NCBI RefSeq assembly: GCF_004962245.1 | Contig: NZ_SUHQ01000024.1 | Coordinates: forward strand, 51,277 to 115,276 | Reading direction: 5' to 3' | Source: Mesorhizobium sp. | GTDB taxonomy: Bacteria > Pseudomonadota > Alphaproteobacteria > Rhizobiales > Rhizobiaceae | DNA length: 64,000 nucleotides | Shown: in pieces, positions 1 through 8,760 of the stretch | Layout: every line of letters begins with the position of its first letter | Numbering within the stretch: position 1 is the stretch's first letter | Position numbers and translations under genes: made by a program | The notes under the pieces: model-generated | Told to the model about the DNA's origin: nothing | Databases searched by the model: none | What the model saw: the letters and a program-made list of their open reading frames with translations, nothing else

Positions 1-687
1 CAGCGCCTCCGAGGCATTGGCGCTGATTGCGCCACCGCCGGCGACAATGACCGGCCGCTCGGCCGACAACAGCAACGCCGCCGCCCTCTCGACCGCGACC
101 GGATCGGGATAGGCGACGCCGATCGCCATGCGCGAGGCGAGCGGATGGATGGTGACGTCGGCCGCTTCGGTCTGAAGGTCCATCGGCACTTCCACATGCA
201 CCGGCCCGGGGCGGCCCGACAGCATTGTGTTGAAGGCGCGGTGCATGATGAAGGGCAGTTCGTCCACACGGCCCGCCTTGTACACGCGCTTTGTCACCTG
301 CTCGGTGATGCGCGGGAACGCATTCTCCTGCTGGCGCTCCAACTCCTGCATGACGCCATGGCCCTTCATGTGCGTCGCCGGACCGCCGGAAACGTAGAAG
401 GCCGGAATGGAGTCCGTATAGCAGGTCGCCAGGCCGATGATGGTGTTGGTCGCGCCCGGGCCGATCGAGGTCGAGCACGCCATCGGCTTACCCGAAGCGC
501 GGAAATAGCCGTCGGCCATGTGCACGGCGCTCTGCTCGTGCATGACCTGGATGAACGGGATCTGCGAGCCGGACTCCAGAAATGCGTCGAACAATGACCA
601 GATGCCGTGGCCGGGAACGCCGGCGACATATTCGACGCCGTACTCCTTCAGCGCGCGTGCTACGATTTGTCCGCCCGTCAAATTCAT
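1..687 (-). CDS. Thiamine-diphosphate-dependent enzyme, acetolactate synthase-like (partial, 3' end outside window)
   Basis: The minus strand is open from an ATG at 687 to the window edge and gives the first 229 residues. The sequence shows the N-terminal pyrimidine-binding domain of the acetolactate synthase/benzoylformate decarboxylase family, including VMHEQSAVHMADGY with the presumed ThDP-activating Glu51, then GPGATNTIIGLA and RPGPVHVEVPMD, and the beginning of the central domain (ERPVIVAGGGA). AGGTGG upstream supports the start. The gene is divergent from an XRE-type regulator, and the spacer holds one copy of a repeated 11-mer, so the two are probably co-controlled. Family membership is clear. 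The exact reaction (acetolactate synthase, 2-oxoacid decarboxylase or another member) cannot be decided without the C-terminal half. Confidence 0.9.
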   Translation of the reverse strand, partial: MNLTGGQIVARALKEYGVEYVAGVPGHGIWSLFDAFLESGSQIPFIQVMHEQSAVHMADGYFRASGKPMACSTSIGPGATNTIIGLATCYTDSIPAFYVSGGPATHMKGHGVMQELERQQENAFPRITEQVTKRVYKAGRVDELPFIMHRAFNTMLSGRPGPVHVEVPMDLQTEAADVTIHPLASRMAIGVAYPDPVAVERAAALLLSAERPVIVAGGGAISANASEAL

Positions 688-781
688 TGGTTCCACCTCG
701 TTTTTCGCGTAGCCGGCGGGTCGATGGCTCGGCGCCCGGCAGCAGGATCGAGGCAGAGTTTCAGGAAATAGTCATTGACGC

Positions 782-792
782 ACAATTTCGCA
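782..792 (-). promoter_or_regulatory. Candidate operator, copy 1 of TGCGAAATTGT
   Basis: The minus strand reads TGCGAAATTGT. The same 11-mer occurs at 2767-2777 and 5801-5811, each time upstream of a gene of the same putative catabolic/transport set. This copy lies between the divergent ThDP enzyme and XRE regulator genes, where an autoregulatory operator would be expected. That the XRE protein binds it is inference. Confidence 0.5.
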
Positions 793-858
793 GACACTTG
801 AATATTGACGCGATATGACGCAACATATGCGACATGTGACTTAAAGCGGGCGAAGTCG

Positions 859-1683
859 ATGGAACACGACGAAAACCAGGTGGCCCACTTCTCGGCCAAC
901 CTGCGCCTGCTCTGCGAGCGTCACGGCTCGATCTCCGCCGTCTGCCGGAAGATCAATCTGAATCGTCAGCAATTCAACAAATATCTTTCTGGGCTGCACA
1001 TGCCGTCGCCGCAGAACCTGCGGCTGATCGCCAATTACTTCGGCCTGAGCGTGCCGATCCTGTTTTCTCAGCCGGACGAGTTCCGCACCCTCGTCGAGGG
1101 CAATTTTTTCCACGCGATGGAAAATGTGCGCCGTTCGCCCGAGCTCAACAAGTTCGTCGAAGCGATGATCGTCGAATCGAGCGGCGACCAGAAGGAGGTG
1201 CTTGGCGTCTGGGACCGCTACCAGTACTCGTCGATCTACAAGGGGTTCATCCTGCGCTCGGCGTTCTGCATCTACAAGAACAACCAGTTCCTGCAGCACT
1301 ACTATATCGAGCGGTTTCCGAGCTACGACGATCCGACGAAGACGGAATATGTTTTCAAATATTACGGCTTCGTCTTTCCGGTAGCCGGCCGACTTTTCAC
1401 CGCCGACTTCGAAGGCATTCAGCGTAACGAGCTGACCTTCGGCGTCTATGCGCCGGTCAAGCGCAGCTCATCGAAATTCATGTTCGGCATCGCCACAGGC
1501 ATCGCGGCCACCATGTTCCGCCAGCCCTATTCGACCAAGGTGGCGCTGCACTACCGGGGACCTGGACTGCTCAAGCGCGAGCACCTCGACGCACTGACCG
1601 TGCTCGACCGCGGCGACCCCTCAATCCCGCGCGAGGCCTTGCAATTCCTCGGCGATGGCTCCGAAATGATCCAGCTCGGCTGA
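859..1683 (+). CDS. XRE-family helix-turn-helix transcriptional regulator
   Basis: This 274-residue protein has an N-terminal helix-turn-helix at about residues 10-60 (SISAVCRKINLNRQQFNKYL, then NLRLIANYFGLSVPILF), typical of Cro/C1-type repressors. The rest, about 200 residues rich in aromatic residues, is not recognised and is probably a sensing or dimerisation domain. The ATG at 859 is preferred over the in-frame one at 805, because the upstream codons do not look like part of the fold and the spacer is needed as promoter. It is divergent from the ThDP enzyme and followed by isomerase and ABC-importer genes. It is therefore probably the local regulator, perhaps acting at the repeated TGCGAAATTGT sites. 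Confidence 0.82.
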   Translation: MEHDENQVAHFSANLRLLCERHGSISAVCRKINLNRQQFNKYLSGLHMPSPQNLRLIANYFGLSVPILFSQPDEFRTLVEGNFFHAMENVRRSPELNKFVEAMIVESSGDQKEVLGVWDRYQYSSIYKGFILRSAFCIYKNNQFLQHYYIERFPSYDDPTKTEYVFKYYGFVFPVAGRLFTADFEGIQRNELTFGVYAPVKRSSSKFMFGIATGIAATMFRQPYSTKVALHYRGPGLLKREHLDALTVLDRGDPSIPREALQFLGDGSEMIQLG

Positions 1684-1819
1684 CGCAATCCGACGCGGCC
1701 AAAGCGTCAAACACGCTCGCCAATGCGTTCGCCACGAAATTGCGGGAGCGAGCGCAGCCGTGTCAATTGGGGCGGTCCGACAGAATGCCGAACGTCCGGT
1801 TAGAAGGAGCGCGATTTTG

Positions 1820-2680
1820 GTGGCCACCGTCAATTCGACCATGATGCCGTTTTCCAACGTGGCGCACCTGCCCTTCGGGGAAAAGCTGCGCGCGACGCAG
1901 TTGGCCGGATTCGGCGAACTGTCGCTGATGCCCCTGGAGGTCGAGCGCCTGCTGGAAAGCGGCATGAGTTTTGCCGAGATGAAGTCCCGCGCGGCCGATC
2001 ACGGCGTCTCGATCACCCGGCTCGATCCGCTCAACACCTGGCCACGCATCTGGCGTCCCGACAACATGGACGAAGCCTATATCCGCACCGTCGACACGAC
2101 GCCGGATGCCTTCTTTCGGCTGACCGATGGGCTGGGCTGCACGCATATGAGCCTGAATGCCACCTTCCCGTTGAATGCCATGTCGATCGACGAGATCACC
2201 CAGCACTACGCCTCCATCTGCCGTCGTGCCGCGGCGCACGGTGTCACCTGCGACCTCGAATTCATCCCACTGTGGGGCGTGCCGACGCTGGACATGGCCT
2301 GGCAAATCGTCAGCGCCGCGGACCAGCCGAATTCCGGTCTGGTTTTCGATGTCTGGCATTTCGTCAGGAGTCGCTCGAGGCTCGACACGCTTCGCCAGCT
2401 TCCCGGCCACATGATCCACTGCCTGCAGCTGAATGACGGCCCGCTTGACCTTCCGGCCGGTGTCTCCATCAAGGATGACTGTTACAACAGGCTCTTCCCC
2501 GGCGACGGTGGCTTTCCCAACGCAGAGATCATTCGGATCCTGGCCCAAGGCGGCGGCCTCAACCAGGTCGGGCCGGAGGTGTTTTCCCCGATGCTGGCAG
2601 CCATGTCGACCGAAGAGGTCGCGGCCAAATCCGCGACCTCGATCGCTGCCGCTTTCGATGCGGCCGGCGTGAACGCCTGA
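1820..2680 (+). CDS. Sugar phosphate isomerase/epimerase-like TIM-barrel protein
   Basis: The product has about 286 residues and resembles the xylose isomerase-like AP-endonuclease-2 superfamily. Visible landmarks are the barrel segments DLEFIPLWGVP, SGLVFDVWHF and HCLQLNDGP, and a late acidic segment VGPEVFSP; these hold the Glu/Asp/His residues that bind the metal in this family. AGGAG at 1805-1809 places the start at GTG 1820 or TTG 1817, not at the earlier ATG at 1760. The gene lies between the XRE regulator and the polyamine-type ABC importer, which suggests catabolism of the imported compound. The substrate is unknown. Confidence 0.8.
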   Translation: MATVNSTMMPFSNVAHLPFGEKLRATQLAGFGELSLMPLEVERLLESGMSFAEMKSRAADHGVSITRLDPLNTWPRIWRPDNMDEAYIRTVDTTPDAFFRLTDGLGCTHMSLNATFPLNAMSIDEITQHYASICRRAAAHGVTCDLEFIPLWGVPTLDMAWQIVSAADQPNSGLVFDVWHFVRSRSRLDTLRQLPGHMIHCLQLNDGPLDLPAGVSIKDDCYNRLFPGDGGFPNAEIIRILAQGGGLNQVGPEVFSPMLAAMSTEEVAAKSATSIAAAFDAAGVNA

Positions 2681-2766
2681 CGGCTTCTCTGTCCCAGCGC
2701 TGATGCCTCGATTTGGAAGCGATACTTCGCGCATCGTGCGCAACATCGCTTCATGAAACCCTGTCG

Positions 2767-2777
2767 TGCGAAATTGT
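2767..2777 (+). promoter_or_regulatory. Candidate operator, copy 2 of TGCGAAATTGT
   Basis: An exact copy of the 11-mer lies in the 266-bp spacer before the ABC permease operon. It is about 170 bp upstream of the first permease start. See the copies at 782-792 and 5801-5811. No further gene is seen in the spacer. Confidence 0.5.
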
Positions 2778-2946
2778 TAACCGGCGCGAAACCGCGGACT
2801 ATCACCAGGCAAGAGCAGGCGACGGATCGATCGATCTGACGACCTGCCGACGGGAACCACGAAGGCGCTGTTGATCGGCGCGGACAGTGTCGAACGGAGC
2901 CTGCTCGAGCGGGCGGGCGATGGGCGAAGCTTTGGGAGTGCTGCGA

Positions 2947-3825
2947 ATGAGCCTTTCACGCACGAGGACGGGAGCATTGCTGGCCACGCCGGCGATACTC
3001 TACATGCTTGTCTTCTTCGTCGTGCCAAGCCTGATCCTGTTCGCCTATAGTTTCTGGTCGTCTGCGTCCTATCGTATCGTGCCGGACTTCCAGTTCGAGA
3101 ACTATCTCGGCTCGCTGGCCTCGCCGGTCTTCTGGAAGGTCACCTTCAACGCCATCCGCATCGGCCTCTTCACCGCCGCGATCACGCTGATCCTGTCGAT
3201 CCCGGTCGGCTACTACCTGGTCTATGTCAGCCGTTCGCAGACCATCCTCTATCTCATCCTCATCACCTGGTTCTCGAGCTATCTGGTGCGCATCTACGCC
3301 TGGCGCACACTGCTTGGCACGAGTGGCGTGCTCAACACCGTGCTCCTGCAGTTCGGTGTCATCGATCACCCGGTCTCGGCTTTCCTGTTCAGCCCCTTCG
3401 CGGTGACGATCACGCTGGTCCACATCTACCTGCCGTTCTGCATCCTGCTGGTCGTGTCCTCGCTGAGCGAGATCAAGCGCGACCTGGTCGATGCGGCGCG
3501 TGACCTGGGTACGTCGTCGATCGGCGCATTCTTCAAGGTCATCGCGCCTAATGCGGCCAATGGCCTGGTCGGTGCCTTCATGCTGACCTTCATCCTTGTT
3601 GCGGGCGACTATGTGACGCCGCAGATGCTGGGCGGCTCGTCGGGCCAGACGACAGGGTTGCTGATCGCCGACCAGTTCCGCAAGACCGGCAACTGGCCGC
3701 TCGGCGCGGCGCAGGCTTTCCTGATGTTCGGTGTCTCGATCATCCTCTACGTCGTCATCACGGTGCTTGGCCGCGCCACCGGCCTGATCGTCAAGCGGCG
3801 AGCGAAAACCGAACGGGAGATCTGA
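2947..3825 (+). CDS. ABC transporter permease, PotB-type (spermidine/putrescine-like importer)
   Basis: This 292-residue inner-membrane protein has about six hydrophobic segments, the first at LLATPAILYMLVFFVVPSLI. The binding-protein-dependent permease EAA loop is visible as DAARDLGTSSIGAFFKVIAP, which docks on the ATPase. GGGAG at 2934-2938 lies 8 bases before ATG 2947, so this start is chosen over the upstream in-frame ATGs at 2887 and 2920. It is first in a tight operon with the second permease (2-base gap) and the ATPase. The polyamine/Fe-type importer family is clear, but the substrate is not. Confidence 0.9.
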   Translation: MSLSRTRTGALLATPAILYMLVFFVVPSLILFAYSFWSSASYRIVPDFQFENYLGSLASPVFWKVTFNAIRIGLFTAAITLILSIPVGYYLVYVSRSQTILYLILITWFSSYLVRIYAWRTLLGTSGVLNTVLLQFGVIDHPVSAFLFSPFAVTITLVHIYLPFCILLVVSSLSEIKRDLVDAARDLGTSSIGAFFKVIAPNAANGLVGAFMLTFILVAGDYVTPQMLGGSSGQTTGLLIADQFRKTGNWPLGAAQAFLMFGVSIILYVVITVLGRATGLIVKRRAKTEREI

Positions 3826-3827
3826 CT

Positions 3828-4631
3828 GTGCTGTTGCGGATCATCGTCTGGGCCATCCTGGCCTTCCTCCTCGCCCCGCTGTTGATCATCGTGCTGTTCT
3901 CGTTCCACGCTTCGCCAGCGCTGTCCTTCCCCTTTGCGGGATTTTCGCTGCGTTGGTACGAGGAACTGTTCGGCAATGCGCAACTGGCATCTGCGGTCAT
4001 CAAGAGCATGACGATCGCTTTCCTCACGGCGCTGGTGACGCTGCTGCTTGGCGCCACGGCGTCGCTGGCCTGGCTGCGCTTCGGCCACGCCGGCCGCGGC
4101 ATGATAGAAGCGCTGACCGTGACGCCGATCGCGCTGCCAGGTCTGTTCGTCGGCGTCTCGCTGCTCGTACTCTTCGCGCAGTCGGGCACCCAGCTCTCGA
4201 CCGCCACGATCGTCATCGCCCATGTCGTCATCGCGATCCCGATCCTGATCGTGGCGATGAAGGCGCGGCTGGCGTTGTTCGACCCCTCGCTGGAGGAGGC
4301 CGCGCGCGATCTTGGCGCCTCTCAGATGCAGACCTTTGCCCGCGTTACCCTGCCGCTGATCGCGCCGACCTTGATCGCGTCCTCCATCCTGGCTTTTGCC
4401 GTGTCCTTCGATGAGTTCGTGGTCACTTCCTTCGTCGCCGGCACGGAAACGACCCTGCCCATGTACATCTGGTCGATGATGCGCCGCACGGTGACGCCAC
4501 TCGTCAACGCTATCTCGACGCTCGCCCTCTTCTTCTCGATCGCAATCCTGGTTGCATCCTGGGTGATCGGTCAGGCGCGCCGACGCTCTGCGATTGCCGG
4601 CCGCCTCGAACAGTTGGAACCTTTGCCATGA
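3828..4631 (+). CDS. ABC transporter permease, PotC-type
   Basis: This 267-residue inner-membrane permease has about six hydrophobic helices and the conserved EAA loop EEAARDLGASQMQTFARVTL before the last helices. It starts at GTG 3828, 2 bases after the stop of the first permease, with GGGAGA at 3815-3820 as ribosome binding site. Its end overlaps the ATPase start by four bases (ATGA), so the two are translationally coupled. It would form the heterodimeric channel with the upstream permease. Confidence 0.92.
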   Translation: MLLRIIVWAILAFLLAPLLIIVLFSFHASPALSFPFAGFSLRWYEELFGNAQLASAVIKSMTIAFLTALVTLLLGATASLAWLRFGHAGRGMIEALTVTPIALPGLFVGVSLLVLFAQSGTQLSTATIVIAHVVIAIPILIVAMKARLALFDPSLEEAARDLGASQMQTFARVTLPLIAPTLIASSILAFAVSFDEFVVTSFVAGTETTLPMYIWSMMRRTVTPLVNAISTLALFFSIAILVASWVIGQARRRSAIAGRLEQLEPLP

Positions 4632-5713
4632 CCAATCCCAAGACGATCATCGAAATCCGCGATGGCAAGAAAGTCTTCGGCAATTTTACCGCACTGACTG
4701 ACATCAATCTCTCGATCCGCCAAGGCGAGATCCTGACGCTGCTCGGACCTTCAGGTTGCGGCAAGACCACGCTCATGCGCTTGATCGCCGGCTTCGAAAC
4801 GCTGACCTCGGGCACTGTCAGCATCGACGGCAGCGATTGCGCCGGCACACCGCCGGAACGCCGCCCCGTGAACATGGTTTTCCAGCGTTATGCGCTCTTT
4901 CCTCATCTCGATGTCTTCGAAAACGTCGCCTTCGGCCTGAAGGTCAAGGGCATGTCCAAGGCCGAGGTCAAGGAGAGGGTGAACCGCATGCTGCACATCG
5001 TGCAGCTCGACAATTTCGCCAACCGCTACATCGATGAGATCAGCGGTGGCCAGAGCCAGCGCGTGGCGCTGGCGCGGGCCCTTGTCAACGGCCCCAAGGT
5101 GCTCCTGCTGGACGAACCGCTGGCCGCACTCGACCTGAAGATCCGCCAGCACATGCTGGCCGAGATGAAGCGCGTCCACACCGAGACAGGAGCCACCTTC
5201 GTCTATGTCACCCATGATCAGGACGAGGCGATGATCCTGTCGGACCGCGTCGTCCTGATGGAAAAGGGCCGCATCGTCCAGATCGACCGGCCCGAGGACA
5301 TGTATGCCAGGCCGAAATCGCTGTTTGCCGCGAAATTCCTCGGCGAGACCAACCTGTTCGATGCGACCGTCAGCGCAGTCAACGGCATTGGCACCACCGC
5401 GGTCACGCCGGCCGGCATCCCCTTCCTCGGCGCCGAGACCGCGGATCGCCACGTATCGGAACGTATCACTGTCTCCATCCGCCCGGAATCGTTGAGTTTC
5501 CAGGGCGGCGAGACGGCAGCCCAATCGGCCGAAGGTACAGTCGAGGATGTCGTCTTCATCGGCAGCCGCTCGTTCTACACTGTGCGTCTCGACGACCAGT
5601 CCCCTGTCCGCGTCCAGGTGCAGCGCAACGGTCGCCTTGCTTTACCGTCGATTGGCGACCGTACCCGCGTCTACTGGGACTCGGCAAACATCGTCATGCT
5701 CCCGCATACCTGA
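4628..5713 (+). CDS. ABC transporter ATP-binding protein, PotA-type
   Basis: This 361-residue ATPase has all standard motifs: Walker A GPSGCGKTT (residues 40-48), Q-loop VFQRYALFPH, signature ISGGQSQRVALARAL, Walker B VLLLDEPLAALD and H-loop VTHDQDEA. A C-terminal extension of about 120 residues (RITVSIRPESLSF) matches the TOBE regulatory domain of polyamine, sugar and iron importers. It overlaps the second permease by ATGA. It energises the importer made with the two permeases and the Tat-signal binding protein at 5873. Confidence 0.94.
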   Translation: MTNPKTIIEIRDGKKVFGNFTALTDINLSIRQGEILTLLGPSGCGKTTLMRLIAGFETLTSGTVSIDGSDCAGTPPERRPVNMVFQRYALFPHLDVFENVAFGLKVKGMSKAEVKERVNRMLHIVQLDNFANRYIDEISGGQSQRVALARALVNGPKVLLLDEPLAALDLKIRQHMLAEMKRVHTETGATFVYVTHDQDEAMILSDRVVLMEKGRIVQIDRPEDMYARPKSLFAAKFLGETNLFDATVSAVNGIGTTAVTPAGIPFLGAETADRHVSERITVSIRPESLSFQGGETAAQSAEGTVEDVVFIGSRSFYTVRLDDQSPVRVQVQRNGRLALPSIGDRTRVYWDSANIVMLPHT

Positions 5714-5800
5714 TGCAGTGCCAAAACTTGTGCATCTCCGGCGAGGGTATTCGCACACTGACGCACACAACGCGCCATGAAGCGCCGGCATTCGGCACCA

Positions 5801-5811
5801 TGCGAAATTGT
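5801..5811 (+). promoter_or_regulatory. Candidate operator, copy 3 of TGCGAAATTGT
   Basis: The third exact copy of the 11-mer lies 62 bases before the start of the binding-protein gene, in the 159-bp spacer after the ATPase. Its place suggests that the binding protein, usually the most abundant component, has its own promoter under the same regulator. Confidence 0.5.
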
Positions 5812-5872
5812 TTCTCGCCAGCGCAGCCAACACAATCAAGCTCTTAACGGATATCAAAAGGGGAATTCGACA

Positions 5873-7012
5873 ATGAGAAAAATCTGGTCCACCGACGAAG
5901 TCATGCAATTCGCAACGAGCCGCCGGTCATTTCTTGCCGGCGCAACGGCGCTTGCCGGCGGCGCGATGCTCGCGCCCTTCATTCCCAATATAGCGCATGC
6001 CGCCTCAGGCGATCTCCAGATCATGGCCTGGGAAGGCTGGGAGCTGACCGACGAGCTTGCCGACTGGATTTCCAAGAACGGCCTCAACGTCGAGGTCTCG
6101 GCCATGGGCAACCAGGACGACGTTACCACGAAGTTCAGCGTGCCGAACCCGCCGCCTTTCGACGCTGCCGAATACAACCAGGGCTACGCCGACCTTTATC
6201 TCGATGTGCTGAAGATCACCAAGCCGCTCGACAAGTCCAAGCTGCCGAACTACAGCGCCGACAACCTTTTCGACGTCTTCTACGACAAACCGACCTGGTT
6301 CCGGAACGGCGAACTCCATGGCGTACCCTACGCCTGGGGCCTGAACACTATCGTCTACAATCCAAAGATGATGGAAAAACCGACCTCCTATGAGGATCTC
6401 CTGAAACCGGAACTGAAGGGCAAGATCGTGCTGGTCGACGACACGCTCGTTACCTGGCCGGTTGCGGCGGTGCTGGCGGGCTTCACGACCTTTCCGAACC
6501 TCACCAAGGACGAGATGGCCAAGACCTTCGAGCATCTGAAGCTCTATCGCGATCAGGCCCGAACCATCAGCCTGACCTATGGCGACGTCGTGTCGCTGAT
6601 GGTGTCCGGCGAGGTCGCTGCCTGCTTCGCCGGCTGGACCGGCATCCCGACCGAGACCGCCAAGCAGAATGTCGAGACGATCTATACCATCCCCAAGGAA
6701 GGCGCCGCGACCTGGTGCGACGCCTGGTTCCTGCCGCCTGGCGCCGACAATGAGGAAGCCGCCTACGAGTTCTTCAACCAGGCGATCTCGCCGGAGGTGC
6801 AGGCCAAGGTCGTCACCCGCAATGCAGCCGGTGTCGTCTCTTCGAAGGCTGTCGACCTGCTGTCGCCCGAGACCAAGGCACTGTTCGACTATTCCGATGT
6901 CGAAGGCATCTTCAAGGCCGCGCCGCTTCTCGGCATTCCGCCGCTCGAGTCGAACCAATATGCGACGTACGCCGACTGGGTCGCCGCCTGGAACGAATTC
7001 AAGGCGGGCTGA
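5873..7012 (+). CDS. Extracellular solute-binding protein, PotD/PotF-type, with Tat signal
   Basis: This 379-residue periplasmic binding protein has an N-terminal twin-arginine signal (SRRSFLAGATALAGGAML, cleavage probably after NIAHA near residue 43). The mature protein begins GDLQIMAWEGW, as in the spermidine/putrescine-binding family, and continues with HGVPYAWGLNTIVYNP and GEVAACFAGWTG. The ATG at 5873 is chosen because it places the twin arginines correctly and follows an AAAAGGGG stretch. It captures the substrate for the importer encoded just upstream. Tat export suggests folding, or cofactor or ligand binding, before export. The ligand is not known. Confidence 0.9.
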   Translation: MRKIWSTDEVMQFATSRRSFLAGATALAGGAMLAPFIPNIAHAASGDLQIMAWEGWELTDELADWISKNGLNVEVSAMGNQDDVTTKFSVPNPPPFDAAEYNQGYADLYLDVLKITKPLDKSKLPNYSADNLFDVFYDKPTWFRNGELHGVPYAWGLNTIVYNPKMMEKPTSYEDLLKPELKGKIVLVDDTLVTWPVAAVLAGFTTFPNLTKDEMAKTFEHLKLYRDQARTISLTYGDVVSLMVSGEVAACFAGWTGIPTETAKQNVETIYTIPKEGAATWCDAWFLPPGADNEEAAYEFFNQAISPEVQAKVVTRNAAGVVSSKAVDLLSPETKALFDYSDVEGIFKAAPLLGIPPLESNQYATYADWVAAWNEFKAG

Positions 7013-7130
7013 CGCCTCCGACACGTCCAACCAGAGGGGCGCATCCTCCCAGCGTTGCTCTGCAGGCGGCAGCCGTGCGTGTGCGGCTGCCGCTCTCTTA
7101 CCGCACAGCTTGTGCAACAAGGCAGCATCA

Positions 7131-8726
7131 ATGCCAGACTACATCGTCATTGGCGGCGGCTCCGCCGGCTGTGTAGCTGCTTCGCGGCTGTCGGAGGATA
7201 CCGGCAGTTCCGTGCTCCTGCTGGAGGAAGGGCCTGAAGATCGGGCCATCGAAATCCATCTGCCGGTGATGGTCTACAAGACCGCGACCGGCAACCTGTT
7301 GCAGCGGTTTGAACAGGAGCCGACCGCCGAGAACCCAAAAGCCACGCCACCGACCATGGTGCAGGCGCGCGTGCTGGGCGGCGGCAGTTCCGTCAATGCG
7401 ATGCTCTATATTCGCGGCATTCCGTCGGACTATGACGGGTGGGCCGAACAAGGCGCCGACGGCTGGTCCTACAAGGATGTGCTGCCCTTTTTTCTGCGCG
7501 CCGAGGACAACGACACGCTGGCGGGCGAGGCGCATGCATCGGGCGGGCCGCTGAAGGTATCGTCTCCGCAACATGTCAGCCCGTTGACGAGGACCTGGCT
7601 CAAGGCCTGCCAGCAGGCGGGAATCCCCTATGTCGCCGATTTCAACGGTGGCGAACAAGCCGGCTCGGGTCTTTACCAGATCACGGCGCGCAACGGCCGC
7701 CGCGCCAGTGCCGCGGTCTGCTATCTGAAGCCGGCGCGCAGTCGGTCGAACCTCAAGGTGCAGACTGGCGCCCGCGCTACACGCATCCTGGTCGAGAATA
7801 ATCGCGTCGTTGGGGTCGAATACGTCCAAGGCGGACGCACGCTCGTCGCACACGCCGAGCGTGAAGTGATATTATCGGCAGGCGCGATCAACTCGCCCCG
7901 CCTGCTGCTGCTCTCCGGCATCGGCCCGGCCGAGCATCTGAAGACGGTCGGCGTTCCCGTCGTGCACGACCTTCCCGGTGTCGGACGCGGTCTACAGGAC
8001 CATGTGGATTGCTACCTGATCTATGAGCTGAACGGTCCCCACGGCTACGACAAATACAAGAAGCTGCATTGGAAGGCCTGGGCGGGTCTTCAGTATGCGC
8101 TGTTCCGGCAGGGACCCGTCTGCTCCAACATCATCGAGGGCGGCGCCTTCTGGTGGGGCAATGCCGACGATCCGCACCCCGACCTGCAATATGCCTTCCT
8201 TGCCGGTTCGGGCGTCGAGGAAGGTGTGGCAAAGGTCGAAAGCGGCCATGGCTGCACACTCAATGTGTGCCAGACACGGCCGCGGTCGCGTGGATTCGTC
8301 GAGCTCCGCTCGCCCGATCCGTTCGCACCTCCACGAATCGTGCCGAACTACCTGTCTGACCCGTACGATCTCGACACGATGGCCGATGGGGTGCGGCTCG
8401 GCCAGGAGATCATGGGACAGCCGGCCCTCAAGCCGATCGTCAAGCGTGAGCAATATCCTGGACGGCTAATGCGCTCCAAGGATGACTATCGCGGCTATGT
8501 GAAGGAGATGGCGCAGGGGGCATTGCACCCGACCGGTACCTGTCGGATCGGCAGGGATCGTATGGCGGTGGTCGACAGCGAGTTGCGGCTGCACGGCCTC
8601 GATGGCCTGCGCGTCGCGGACGCCTCGGTCATGCCAAGCGTGCCTTCAGGCAACACCAACGCGCCATCGATCATGGTCGGCGAGCGCGTCGCAGACTTCA
8701 TCCGTCGCCGCCGCAACGCGCATTGA
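7131..8726 (+). CDS. GMC-family FAD-dependent oxidoreductase (choline dehydrogenase-like)
   Basis: This 531-residue flavoprotein starts with the FAD-binding motif DYIVIGGGSAGCVAASRL and a later Glu at LLLEEGP. It has the GMC signature QARVLGGGSSVNAMLYIRG and the C-terminal segments LHPTGTCRIG and NTNAPSIMVGERVADF, which hold the active-site His and Asn. The ATG at 7131 directly precedes the FAD motif; a much longer in-frame extension from 6669 overlaps the binding protein and is not real. The enzyme would oxidise an alcohol or sugar, plausibly the substrate brought in by the upstream importer. The physiological substrate cannot be read from the sequence. Confidence 0.92.
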   Translation: MPDYIVIGGGSAGCVAASRLSEDTGSSVLLLEEGPEDRAIEIHLPVMVYKTATGNLLQRFEQEPTAENPKATPPTMVQARVLGGGSSVNAMLYIRGIPSDYDGWAEQGADGWSYKDVLPFFLRAEDNDTLAGEAHASGGPLKVSSPQHVSPLTRTWLKACQQAGIPYVADFNGGEQAGSGLYQITARNGRRASAAVCYLKPARSRSNLKVQTGARATRILVENNRVVGVEYVQGGRTLVAHAEREVILSAGAINSPRLLLLSGIGPAEHLKTVGVPVVHDLPGVGRGLQDHVDCYLIYELNGPHGYDKYKKLHWKAWAGLQYALFRQGPVCSNIIEGGAFWWGNADDPHPDLQYAFLAGSGVEEGVAKVESGHGCTLNVCQTRPRSRGFVELRSPDPFAPPRIVPNYLSDPYDLDTMADGVRLGQEIMGQPALKPIVKREQYPGRLMRSKDDYRGYVKEMAQGALHPTGTCRIGRDRMAVVDSELRLHGLDGLRVADASVMPSVPSGNTNAPSIMVGERVADFIRRRRNAH

Positions 8727-8760
8727 ACCGAGATTATTTTCTTATGCAGGAGGCAACAAA

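Noticed and set aside
6669..7130. N-terminal extension of the GMC oxidoreductase
   Set aside because: It overlaps the binding-protein gene in another frame and precedes the FAD motif with Arg/Ser-rich sequence. The ATG at 7131 fits the family.
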